Below, in pieces: positions 46,580-55,164 of a DNA stretch of 64,000 bases. The translations under genes and the position numbers were made by a program. Below the pieces are notes generated by a model. It had not been told where the DNA came from. It saw only the letters and a list, made by a program, of their open reading frames with translations, and made no database searches. Positions within the stretch are counted from its first letter, which is position 1; each line of letters begins with the position of its first letter. Source of the stretch: Campylobacter magnus (GTDB taxonomy: Bacteria > Campylobacterota > Campylobacteria > Campylobacterales > Campylobacteraceae); assembly GCF_028649595.1 (NCBI RefSeq), contig NZ_JAQSLK010000003.1:143990-207989 (forward strand), written 5' to 3'.

Positions 46580-47040
46580 TCTGGGAATTTTAGAATTCCT
46601 ATATTCTTTTGGGGTTAGGGGTATTTTTTATCTTAGGAATTCTAGTTTTTTACTATTTTTTAATATAGGAATTCTAGATTTACTAATAAAATTTTTATAA
46701 CTAAACTCTAGGAATTCTAGTTTTTATTTTGAAATTACTCCAGGAATTCTAGATTTTATACGTAAGCTTTCTAGGAATTCTAGAATTCCTATATTCTTTT
46801 AGGGGTTAGGGGATATTTTATTGCTAGAAATTCTAGTTTTAATCTTAGGAATTCCAAATTTAGTCTTAGGAATTCTAGTTTTAGGAATTCTAGTTTAACA
46901 ATTTTAGAATTCCTAGGTTTTTAATTTTGAAATTACTCTGGGAATTCTAGTTTTTGCTGTTTTTTTAATCTAGGAATTCTAGAATTCCTAATAAAATTTT
47001 TAAAATTAAACTCTAGGAATTCTAGAATTCCTAGAGTTTA
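46580..47040. repeat. 460-bp array of palindromic elements
   Basis: The gap between two convergent genes is made almost wholly of GGAATTC/CTAG units. There are larger direct repeats: ATTCTTTT-GGGGTTAGGGG at about 46601 and 46793, CTAATAAAATTTTTA-AAACTCTAGGAATTCTAG at 46683 and 46988, and TTTTGAAATTACTC-GGAATTCTAG at 46727 and 46925. No gene is visible. Confidence 0.9.
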
Positions 47041-47044
47041 ATAT

Positions 47045-47860
47045 TCAAAAAAGTTTTTCGTTAAATTCCTTAATAAAGCTCATAGGATTTACCTGTGTTC
47101 CACCAGCAAATACTCCAAAATGCAAGTGCGGGCCACTTACTCTGCCAGTAGCTCCGCTAAGTCCTACGATTTGCCCTTGGCTTACTCTATCGCCTACTTT
47201 GACATCCACGCGACTTAGATGATAATACTGCGTATAGATGCCAGAGCCGTGGTCTATAATCACGCTGCCGCCTGCGTAGTAGCGGTCTTTTGCGATGCGC
47301 ACGATACCATCGTTGCTAGCTGGGATTTTCACGCCCACAGCAGCTCTAAAATCTGTGCCGCTATGAAAGCTTTTTAAGCTACCATTAAACATTCTAGCAC
47401 CGCCATAAGGGCTTGTTATTTTGCTATTTAGTGGCACTTCAAAAGGCTTTGAGACAAAAAGCTCTGGGGTAAAAGTAGCATAAATTTTGTTCGCTTCATC
47501 TCGTTCTTTTTTTATGCGCTTTTGGACGCTTTTTGGTGGGGTTACACGACTTTGATTTACTGTGATTCGCTCTTTTTTATAAGGCAGAGTTTTTATGCTA
47601 AAAACCAGCTTCTCATCGCCGTTATTTACTATTATTTCGCCACTGCTAGCGTATTTGGCTGAGATAATGGCAAACTTATACCCAGCCTTGCTAGGATGAT
47701 TTATCCAGCTTCGCTCTTTACCTGCTATTACTAGCTTTTTGGCTTTTTGATTAGGTGAGATTAGCACGAAAGCCTCTCCATTGCCAATTTGCGTAAAAGA
47801 AAGCTCTTTGCCAAAAAGTAGGCTAAAACAAGCAAAAAATACTAAAAAAAGCTTTTTCAT
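47045..47860 (-). CDS. M23 family peptidoglycan endopeptidase
   Basis: The 271-aa precursor has a signal peptide (residues 1-17, ending LLFG) and a C-terminal LytM/M23 domain with zinc ligands in FHSGTDFRAAVG and GPHLHFG (His245 and His247). The N-terminal part is a beta-rich domain. Such enzymes trim peptidoglycan crosslinks and in epsilonproteobacteria influence helical shape. The metal ligands are intact, so it should be active. It is co-transcribed with the 74-aa gene (ATGA overlap). Confidence 0.93.
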   Translation of the reverse strand: MKKLFLVFFACFSLLFGKELSFTQIGNGEAFVLISPNQKAKKLVIAGKERSWINHPSKAGYKFAIISAKYASSGEIIVNNGDEKLVFSIKTLPYKKERITVNQSRVTPPKSVQKRIKKERDEANKIYATFTPELFVSKPFEVPLNSKITSPYGGARMFNGSLKSFHSGTDFRAAVGVKIPASNDGIVRIAKDRYYAGGSVIIDHGSGIYTQYYHLSRVDVKVGDRVSQGQIVGLSGATGRVSGPHLHFGVFAGGTQVNPMSFIKEFNEKLF

Positions 47861-48081
47861 TTGTTTAAGAAAATATCTGGATAAATATCAGCTAGACGCT
47901 TGCGAGATATCGGCGAGTATTGATTTAGCTGTTCGTAGGCTTCTTCTATATCGCCATCTGTGTACTCACGCACACTCTCTACAAGTGTGTAGAGTTCCTC
48001 ATCATCAAGATTGTCAAAATCCTTGCAGTTTTCAAGATTTTCTTGAATTAGCGCTTCTAGTTCTAGTTCATCATAGCTCAT
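47857..48081 (-). CDS. Acidic 74-aa hypothetical protein
   Basis: The acidic soluble protein (MSYDELELEALIQENLENCKDFDN, quoted only in part as MSYDELELEALIQ) has no recognised domain; a C-terminal basic segment (SPISRKRLADIYPDIF) contrasts with the acidic remainder. AAAGGAC precedes the ATG. It is the first gene of a two-gene unit with the M23 peptidase. Confidence 0.78.
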   Translation of the reverse strand: MSYDELELEALIQENLENCKDFDNLDDEELYTLVESVREYTDGDIEEAYEQLNQYSPISRKRLADIYPDIFLNK

Positions 48082-48213
48082 TTTTTGTCCTTTTTTATCT
48101 TAGTTTAAGAGAGCGAATAATAACTAAATAAGCTTAAAATTGCTTGATTTTAGTGCTTTTTAAGGCGTATTGAAATAAAATTGCGTGTTTTTTATAAATA
48201 TCAAGGAAAATTT

Positions 48214-48528
48214 ATGTTAAAAAAGCTCTTTTTTAGCTCTTTGTTTTGTGCGTTTTTGCTAGCTGGCCAGGCTATAGAAGTAGTACCTCAAGACATCACA
48301 AAAACAATAAAAGAAGATATTTTACTTATTTATGAACCACTACTTTATGATGTCAAGGTTAGTGAAAAAAAGGGTCAAATAATAGTAGTGCTAGATAGCA
48401 AAGAAAGCGTAGGGCAAAGGGATTTTGAGCAAATGGTAAGAGAAATCAAGCAAAAAATCGCTGTTTTGCTCCAAAAAGATGCTACCATTCGCTACAACGC
48501 TGCTGGCAAGCTACTTCATGAGATGTAA
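48214..48528 (+). CDS. Secreted 104-aa hypothetical protein
   Basis: The ATG at 48214 has AAGGAAAATTT upstream and gives a signal peptide (MLKKLFFSSLFCAFLLAGQA); an earlier TTG would put 11 polar residues before it. The mature part (about 84 residues) has the pattern IEVVPQDITKTIKEDILLIYEPLLYDVKV, a beta-alpha fold I do not recognise. It ends one base before era, so they form an operon. Confidence 0.75.
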   Translation: MLKKLFFSSLFCAFLLAGQAIEVVPQDITKTIKEDILLIYEPLLYDVKVSEKKGQIIVVLDSKESVGQRDFEQMVREIKQKIAVLLQKDATIRYNAAGKLLHEM

Positions 48529-48529
48529 A

Positions 48530-49384
48530 ATGCCAAAATCTGGATTTATCGCAGTTTTAGGCCGCACAAACGCTGGAAAATCAAGCCTTATAAACTACCT
48601 ACTAAATACCAAAATCGCTATGGTATCTCACAAGCAAAATGCTACTAGAAGACTTTTAAAAGCTATAGTGATGGATGGGGACAATCAGCTAATTTTTACT
48701 GATACTCCAGGACTAAATGATAGCCAAAAAGCTATGAATAAAATTCTAAATGAGCGTGCGCTTTTAGCCTCCCAGGGCAGTGATGCTATTTTGTTTTGCG
48801 CTAGTGTTTTTGATGATACTAGCGTGTATGAGAAGTTTTTAGAGATGAATAGCTCTTTGCCGCATGTAGTAGCAATTACTAAAATTGACTTAGCAAAAAA
48901 AGAACAGCTATTTGCCAAGCTTAGAGAGTATGCTAAATATAGCGAGCATTTTAGCGCAATAGTGCCAGTTAGCACCAAAAAAGCAGTTTTTAAAAGAGAG
49001 CTTTTAAGCGAGATTTCAAAAATCTTACCCGAAGCCCCACACTACTATGATAGCGAAAATCTAAGTGATGCTATGGCAAAGGATATTTATAGAGAATTTA
49101 TTTTAGAAGCGATATTTGAGTGTGTGAGTGAGGAGCTGCCTTATAGCGCAGAAGTTAGAGTAAAAAATGTAAGCGAAGGCGATATGCTGCGAATAGAAGC
49201 TCTCATCATTACAGATAATGCTAGCCACAAGGGTATTTTTATCTCAGCACTTAAAAATATAGGAATTCGTGCTAGAAAGCTAATCTCAGCACTAAGTGGG
49301 CAAAAGGTGTATTTAGGCCTTGAAGTAGTAGTGGAGAAAAACTGGCTAAAAGATGAAAAAAAGTTAATCAAATTTATTGATTAA
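48530..49384 (+). CDS. era: GTPase Era
   Basis: Era binds the 3' end of 16S rRNA and helps 30S assembly. From ATG 48530 the protein has 284 residues: G1 GRTNAGKS (11-18), G2 region NATRR, G3 DTPG, G4 TKID, and the C-terminal KH domain (GIFISALKNIGIRARKLIS). I chose this ATG because the MPKSGFIAVLGR start fits the family; upstream in-frame starts add residues inside the previous gene. Confidence 0.96.
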   Translation: MPKSGFIAVLGRTNAGKSSLINYLLNTKIAMVSHKQNATRRLLKAIVMDGDNQLIFTDTPGLNDSQKAMNKILNERALLASQGSDAILFCASVFDDTSVYEKFLEMNSSLPHVVAITKIDLAKKEQLFAKLREYAKYSEHFSAIVPVSTKKAVFKRELLSEISKILPEAPHYYDSENLSDAMAKDIYREFILEAIFECVSEELPYSAEVRVKNVSEGDMLRIEALIITDNASHKGIFISALKNIGIRARKLISALSGQKVYLGLEVVVEKNWLKDEKKLIKFID

Positions 49385-49478
49385 CCCTTGACTAAATAGC
49401 TTAAAAGTAGTAAAATCACATTTTTTTAAGTTTGTAAATAAATTCTTAGTAAATAAATTCTTATATGAAGGGAATGTA

Positions 49479-50963
49479 GTGGATTTATCTGGCTTGTTTA
49501 ACAAAAATGCTGGCACTACTAGTATTGTAAGTATAGATGTAGCAAAATCTTTGGCCTACTGCTTTGAAGAAAATAGCTTAAAAGTATTATCTTTACAAAA
49601 AGTAAATAAAGATGCTACTAAAATCGTTAGTATAAAGCTAAAAGATATACAAAATACTCGTGTTCAAAGCATGCTAAATGGTGAAGAGCTACAAAATGAT
49701 ATAGTAGTTCAAACTAGAAAAAATCTAGGCTTAAATGATGAGATAGAATATATCGTAAAATCACGCATTGTAGGCGAAAATAGTTATGAGAGCTATGCGC
49801 TAAATTATGAAGTTTTGAGCCAAGGCTTGCAAGATGTTGTCTCAGAACTAAAATATATTGATAAAATCATCCCTGATCCATTTTTGTTTGAAGGGCTTTA
49901 TGAAGCTAGGGTTTTAAATGCTAATGAAACACACTGCTTTTTATTTTTAGATAATGATGATGCTTTTTTGGCACTTTATAACAAGGGCGGGTTTGGCTTT
50001 ACTCGTGGTTTTGGCAGGTATAGTCTAACTAATCTTTGCGAACAATACAAAAATAATACCGGTGCTAATATAGAACTAAAAGACTTTTTAAACTCGCTTA
50101 AAAATGAAGGTGTAAATGGTGCGTTTTTTAGCGTGCTTGATGATATGGCGTTTTACATCTCAGATGTATTTAATAGCACAGCAAGCCTAGCAAATGCTGG
50201 TATAAGCAAGGTTTTTATAGGCTCTAGCATAGGCGCAATTCCAGGTCTAGCAAATCTAATAAATCAAAAACTATCTATAGAAACCATAGATTTTGACTTT
50301 AATAAAAAATTTGAAGCAGGCGACCTTGATGCAAGCTGCATGAATACTATAAGGTATTATTATGCTAAATATATTTTAGATGATAGCTTAAACTTCACAG
50401 CATTTTCTCGTCCACCGGCTTTTTTAAAGCGTGATGGGGGTCAGTTTTTGGCTGTGGTGGCTATCGCTTGTGTATTAGGGCTTATTGCTCCTATTTATGA
50501 GCTTGGTTCGGCGCTTTATTATTTTGGTATAAATCATTTTGAAGAGTCAAAATTACAAGACATAAAAAAAGAACTATCTATCCTTGAGCCTGATTATAAA
50601 AGCAAAAAAGAACAAGTAGATAACCAAAAAAAGCAAATTAATGAACTAGAAGCTAGCATAGCAACTAGCAAAAAACTTTTAGATGAAAGCCAAGATAAGA
50701 AGTTTAATTATAGATCAAAGGCTGAGTTTTTAAGTGATATTAGTGCTTTAATCAGCGATGTAAAGGTAAAAACTACGCATATAAACTTTAAAAACAACGA
50801 AGCAAATATACACATAATAAGCGATGATGATAATAAAATCACAGCTTTGATAGAAAAAATAGATAAATCAAGTAAGTTTAGGGTAACTACTGAACGAATT
50901 TCTGTGCAAAACACAAATAGTGCTTTGTTTGAAAGCAACATCACGGTAGGATTTATAAAATGA
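49479..50963 (+). CDS. PilM/PilN-like component of the transformation system
   Basis: The first gene of an eight-gene operon. The 494-aa protein has an N-terminal cytoplasmic part with an actin-like (PilM) flavour (VSIDVAKSLAYCF, FIGSSIGAIPGLANLI), one membrane span at about 319-345, and a coiled coil followed by a PilN-like periplasmic part (VKTTHINFKNNEANIHIIS). GTG at 49479 is the start, after GAAGGGAAT. It corresponds in place to the inner-membrane platform of type II/IV systems; the exact C. jejuni gene name is not assigned. Confidence 0.75.
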   Translation: MDLSGLFNKNAGTTSIVSIDVAKSLAYCFEENSLKVLSLQKVNKDATKIVSIKLKDIQNTRVQSMLNGEELQNDIVVQTRKNLGLNDEIEYIVKSRIVGENSYESYALNYEVLSQGLQDVVSELKYIDKIIPDPFLFEGLYEARVLNANETHCFLFLDNDDAFLALYNKGGFGFTRGFGRYSLTNLCEQYKNNTGANIELKDFLNSLKNEGVNGAFFSVLDDMAFYISDVFNSTASLANAGISKVFIGSSIGAIPGLANLINQKLSIETIDFDFNKKFEAGDLDASCMNTIRYYYAKYILDDSLNFTAFSRPPAFLKRDGGQFLAVVAIACVLGLIAPIYELGSALYYFGINHFEESKLQDIKKELSILEPDYKSKKEQVDNQKKQINELEASIATSKKLLDESQDKKFNYRSKAEFLSDISALISDVKVKTTHINFKNNEANIHIISDDDNKITALIEKIDKSSKFRVTTERISVQNTNSALFESNITVGFIK

Positions 50964-51589
50964 AAATAGATATGCAAGAACAGTTACAAAAACTAGATGA
51001 TTATTTTGTAGGCAAGAATAAAACCTTATATTTTGTAGCAGCTTTTGCTGTGATTTTGTATTTTCTTGCTTTTGTTTTGGCTCCAATGTGTGAGAGCTTA
51101 AAGCAGAGTTTTTCATCTGATCTTGACAAAACTAGACAAGAATTAGCAAAAACCACAAGCATAGAGACGATAAAAACTGCTATTTCTAATATGGAAAAAG
51201 CTCTAAACCAAAATGTAGGCAAAATAAGTGAGCTAGAAAGCCAAAAAAAAATTTATGTTAGCAATACAGCCAAGTTTGCTAAGGCGTTTTTTAATAGCTC
51301 TGAGCTACCAACTCACATAAACGAAGTCTCAAATAAAGCTATAGGAAGCGGTGTTCAAATCACAAAAATCATAAATAACACAAAAGAAATTCTTCCAAAT
51401 AAGCTAGATGCTATGTATGATTTAAATGTAAGCTTTAATGCAAAAAGATTTGAGAATGCTCTTAAATACATATATGTGCTAGAAAGTACAAAAGAAATCA
51501 GCGATATAAGTTACTTTGATATAAAAGGACAAAATGGTTCTTTAAATTGTGTTTTAAATATCATTACTTGGGGATTTAAAAATGATTAG
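50960..51589 (+). CDS. PilO-like inner-membrane component
   Basis: The 209-aa bitopic protein has one membrane helix (about 24-45), a coiled coil and a small C-terminal ferredoxin-like domain (MYDLNVSFNAKRFENALKYI-type), as in PilO/GspM. It overlaps the previous gene by 4 bases and the next by 8. A place in the DNA-uptake platform is inferred from this operon. Confidence 0.75.
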   Translation: MKIDMQEQLQKLDDYFVGKNKTLYFVAAFAVILYFLAFVLAPMCESLKQSFSSDLDKTRQELAKTTSIETIKTAISNMEKALNQNVGKISELESQKKIYVSNTAKFAKAFFNSSELPTHINEVSNKAIGSGVQITKIINNTKEILPNKLDAMYDLNVSFNAKRFENALKYIYVLESTKEISDISYFDIKGQNGSLNCVLNIITWGFKND

Positions 51590-52016
51590 ATATTTACTTT
51601 ACACGATGTTTTTTGGTGTGCTAGCTCTAGCTCAAAGCATAGCCGATGTAGTAGTGGTAAATGACAAAAACTCTAGCAATAAAGTCTCTAGTCTTGTAGA
51701 AGATAAAATAAAAAAAATGCAAAGCGTTAGAATTCTAGATAAGGCAATTCTAGAAAATATTCAAGACCCATTTGAATACGATAAAGTAAGCAAGCAAGAT
51801 TTGCCAGCATTAGGTAGTTCTAGTGAAAATGCCATAAAAGTGCTAATAGGTTCTAAAATCAAAGTTGGAGAAAACTGGCTAAGTAAGGGTGATAGCATCG
51901 GCACTACGAAAATCGTAGATATCAAAACAGACAGCGTTCTTTTACAAGAAAAAGATGGAAATATCTTTACTAAAAAACTAAAAAAAGGAAAAATAGATGG
52001 TTTGGAAATTAAATAA
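51582..52016 (+). CDS. ctsR: CtsR-like transformation protein (PilP-like)
   Basis: The 144-aa precursor has a signal peptide and a PilP/GspC-like beta domain (VLIGSKIKVGENWLSKGDSIG, TDSVLLQEKDGNIF). It lies just before the secretin gene as ctsR does in C. jejuni. The sequence TTAGAATTCTAGATAAGGCA and AATTCTAGAAA in its codons 50-58 resembles the palindromic element. Confidence 0.7.
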   Translation: MIRYLLYTMFFGVLALAQSIADVVVVNDKNSSNKVSSLVEDKIKKMQSVRILDKAILENIQDPFEYDKVSKQDLPALGSSSENAIKVLIGSKIKVGENWLSKGDSIGTTKIVDIKTDSVLLQEKDGNIFTKKLKKGKIDGLEIK

Positions 52017-53520
52017 AATATTTTTAGCTTTAGCTTTGTGCTTTGCTTTTTCTTCTAGCTTAGAAGCTAGCAATTGTAATAATAGAGCTCTTAGTATAAC
52101 TACAATTGAGACAATTAGTATTAAAGAAATTCTAGATCAGCTCTCTGGCGAGTGTGGTTTTAGCGTAGTGATAAAAGCTGGAGATAAAGACGCCACACAA
52201 ACGCTTTCAAGCACTGTCTCAAGCCTAAATATTAAGGGTTTAACTTTACATGAAATCTTTAATATTTTATTATCTCAAAATGATTTGATATATTCATTTA
52301 GAAAAAATATTCTTAACATATCATCTGTGGATACTAGGATATTTAAGGTTGATTATATAACCTCTATTAGAGAAGGAAGAGCAGTAGTAAAAGCCTCAGC
52401 TGACTCAGCCCCAATCCAGCTAGATGACACTACAAACACAAATACAAATACAGATACCAAAAATCAAGAAAATATCATTGAAACTACTGAAAAATTTGAT
52501 TTTTGGGAGAGAATGGCTGGTGAAATTGAAGCTATTATGAATAATGGCAAAGAAGGCTTTAAAGCACCACTGCCAGTAGTAAACTCAAACGCCGGACTTG
52601 TTAGTGTAACAGGTACAAAAGCACAGCTTGAAAGGGTTCAGGAGTATATCTCTAAGCTAAACAAAAGCCTTAAAAAACAAGTAATGATAGATGTCCGCAT
52701 AGTCTCAGTTGATCTAAATAACGAGTATCAAAGAGGCGTTGATTGGTCAAAGTTTGATCTATCTTTTAATAGCTACTTAGGCGGCAATCCAGCAACTCCA
52801 AGCCAATTTACCTTTGGTCGTTGGAACGATACACACACAGCTTGGGATATAGTTACACCTAGTATGAATCCAATTCGTGGTGGCTTCATTCTACAAGGTG
52901 CTGTAAATATAAACCTTGAAGGTGTGATAAACTTCCTTGATACTACAGGCACAACCCGTGTAGTCTCAAGTCCAAAAATAATGACAATGAACAACCAGCA
53001 AGCCCTAATCTCAGTAGGTGATAATATAAATTATCAAATCACAAACACCATAATAGGCACAGAAACAAAAACTGAAAATGTAGATATCAAGCAATATTCT
53101 ACTTTTATAGGAATTCTACTTAATCTTTTGCCTGAGGTCAGCGATGATGGCAAAATTATGCTTCGTATAAATCCTAGCCTAAATACCTTCAAATACAAAG
53201 AAGACAATATTAGGCAAAATACCCCAAGAACTATCGCTCCTGATACTATGCAAAAAAAGCTCTCAAGTGTAGTTCATATAAACAGCGGCGATACTGTAGT
53301 TCTAGGTGGACTAATCAGCCAAGAAAGTGGCGATGGAACTACAAAAGTCCCAGGTCTAGGCAATATTCCAGTGCTAGGATATTTATTTAAAAGTGAAAAA
53401 AAGATTCTTAGAAATACAGAGTTAGTTTTCATCATCACTCCACGTATAGTTGATATTGATGAGGGCAATAAGCTAAAAGACTCTTTAAAAAGTCTTGGAT
53501 TTAGCGACGGATTATTTTAA
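51997..53520 (+). CDS. ctsD: CtsD secretin
   Basis: CtsD is the outer-membrane secretin through which DNA-uptake pseudopili or DNA pass. The 507-aa precursor has a signal peptide (about 1-24), N-domains (KEILDQLSGECGFSVVIKAG), a Thr/Asn-rich linker (DDTTNTNTNTDTKNQ) and the secretin core (VVSSPKIMTMNNQQALISVGD, VVLGGLISQESGDGTTKVPG, LVFIITPRIV). It starts inside the ctsR end and ends TAATG with ctsP. Confidence 0.92.
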   Translation: MVWKLNKIFLALALCFAFSSSLEASNCNNRALSITTIETISIKEILDQLSGECGFSVVIKAGDKDATQTLSSTVSSLNIKGLTLHEIFNILLSQNDLIYSFRKNILNISSVDTRIFKVDYITSIREGRAVVKASADSAPIQLDDTTNTNTNTDTKNQENIIETTEKFDFWERMAGEIEAIMNNGKEGFKAPLPVVNSNAGLVSVTGTKAQLERVQEYISKLNKSLKKQVMIDVRIVSVDLNNEYQRGVDWSKFDLSFNSYLGGNPATPSQFTFGRWNDTHTAWDIVTPSMNPIRGGFILQGAVNINLEGVINFLDTTGTTRVVSSPKIMTMNNQQALISVGDNINYQITNTIIGTETKTENVDIKQYSTFIGILLNLLPEVSDDGKIMLRINPSLNTFKYKEDNIRQNTPRTIAPDTMQKKLSSVVHINSGDTVVLGGLISQESGDGTTKVPGLGNIPVLGYLFKSEKKILRNTELVFIITPRIVDIDEGNKLKDSLKSLGFSDGLF

Positions 53521-54335
53521 TGCAAAATCCATATACCAAGATAAAAGATATTTTTCTTGATAGCATAAACGAACATGATTATGTTAAGCTTGATAAAAGC
53601 GTAATAGCATATCGTAAGATTTGTTCTGCGCTTGATAAACCATTAAAAATTATTTTATTTTTTGGTAAGCCAGGTAGTGGAAAGACTTTTTTATTACATA
53701 AAATTTACTCTGATTTAAAAGATGATAGAGAAATTTTACTCTTTCCGCAGCCTTTTTTTAAAGAAAGCGATTTCGTAAAGGCAATTTGTGAGAGTATAAA
53801 TATTTCTTTGCTTGCTAATGTAGATGAGCTTTTAGCATATTTTAGAGCAAATGTAAAAACTGATGCTATGAGTGGCACGCCTTTGCGCCAGATTTTGCTA
53901 ATGCTAGATGAATCTCAGCTCTACCCAAAAGAACTAATTGAAAAAATTCGTCTTATGGCTGATACTAGGTATTTTAAGATAGTTTTTACTATTCATAAAA
54001 CAGTAAAAGAAGATGTGCTAGCAAAAGACTATTTTAAAACACGCATTTGGGAGGTCGTGGAGTTTGAGCCTTGTAGCTTGGATGAGACAAAAATGTATAT
54101 AGAAAAAAAGCTTGCTTATCACGGCTTTGAAAGTACTTTTGCTATATTTAGCAAGGCAAATCTAAAAAACCTTTGGAAATACTGCAGTGGCAATCTGCGC
54201 CTTTTAAATAAGCTACTTTATAAGTTTTTTGAGATACTAGAGTATTACGAAGAACGCAGCCCGAGTAAAGCCCGTAGTGCTATATCAAAGGTTATAGATA
54301 TGGCAGCTATTGATACAGGAATGTTAAATGCTTGA
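53520..54335 (+). CDS. ctsP: CtsP ATPase (ExeA/GspA-like)
   Basis: The 271-aa AAA protein has Walker A FGKPGSGKTFLLHK near 49, Walker B ILLMLDESQLYP near 122 and a sensor region, in the ExeA pattern. C. jejuni CtsP is an NTP-binding protein needed for natural transformation that interacts with CtsX. It is co-translated with ctsD and ctsX. Confidence 0.85.
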   Translation: MQNPYTKIKDIFLDSINEHDYVKLDKSVIAYRKICSALDKPLKIILFFGKPGSGKTFLLHKIYSDLKDDREILLFPQPFFKESDFVKAICESINISLLANVDELLAYFRANVKTDAMSGTPLRQILLMLDESQLYPKELIEKIRLMADTRYFKIVFTIHKTVKEDVLAKDYFKTRIWEVVEFEPCSLDETKMYIEKKLAYHGFESTFAIFSKANLKNLWKYCSGNLRLLNKLLYKFFEILEYYEERSPSKARSAISKVIDMAAIDTGMLNA

Positions 54336-55161
54336 TACTATAGAAGTTGCAAAACTAGAAAAATTATACGCAAAAAGACAAGCAAAACGATTGCTAAAGT
54401 ATTTGCTTGCTTGTTTGTTTGCTACTTTGCTTTTAGCTACTGCTATTTTTTATTCTTTTGATGATGCTACAAAAAATTCTAGTATAGAACTAGCAAAAAA
54501 CGAACAAAATAAAAAAGAAGAGCAAGAATATGCAAATGCCAAGCCAGACAAGCAAATAGAAGATAATGAAGAAGATATCAAAAAAGCCCAAAAGCAAGCC
54601 CTAAAAGAAAAAGCTAGAGCAAAAATAAAAGAAGAAGAGGCAATGCTAGCTGAAATTGATCTAAGTGGGTATTTTAATGAAGTGCCAGAAAGCGCTATAT
54701 CAAAAGAGCCTTTATATAGAACGCAAATTGAAGAACCAGAATATGACCCTACAAACAGCACGCCAGCCATAAATATAAAAAGCACAGAAATACAGCCAGA
54801 CTATAATAATAAAAGTAGTAAAAATAATATAACAATCAGTTCAACACCAATAAAGCCAAGCTTAGAGAGCATAGAAGAACATTTTAAAAATAGCAAAGAC
54901 CCAAAAGATGCCCTCGCTTTAGCAAGAGATTATTATGCTAAAAAAGACTATAAAAACGCAGCCAAATGGGCATTTGAGCTAAATAATTTAGACAAAAACA
55001 ACGCTGATGGCTGGCTTATTTTTGCTAAATCAAAGTATAATGTAGGCAATAAAAAAGATGCTCTAAAAGTGCTTGAAGCCTATCTGAGCCAAGTAAGCAA
55101 CAAACAAGAGGTTCAAAACCTAATCACAAAAATGCAAAGCAATATCCCACTAAGTGAGTAA
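54328..55161 (+). CDS. ctsX: CtsX membrane protein with TPR-like C-terminus
   Basis: The 277-aa protein has one membrane helix (about 25-45), a long charged coiled-coil stretch (KKEEQEYANAKPDKQIED...) and a C-terminal TPR-like region (DPKDALALARDYYAKKDYKNAAKWAFELN). CtsX is the inner-membrane partner of CtsP. It follows ctsP with 8-base overlap. Confidence 0.8.
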   Translation: MLDTIEVAKLEKLYAKRQAKRLLKYLLACLFATLLLATAIFYSFDDATKNSSIELAKNEQNKKEEQEYANAKPDKQIEDNEEDIKKAQKQALKEKARAKIKEEEAMLAEIDLSGYFNEVPESAISKEPLYRTQIEEPEYDPTNSTPAINIKSTEIQPDYNNKSSKNNITISSTPIKPSLESIEEHFKNSKDPKDALALARDYYAKKDYKNAAKWAFELNNLDKNNADGWLIFAKSKYNVGNKKDALKVLEAYLSQVSNKQEVQNLITKMQSNIPLSE

Positions 55162-55164
55162 AAA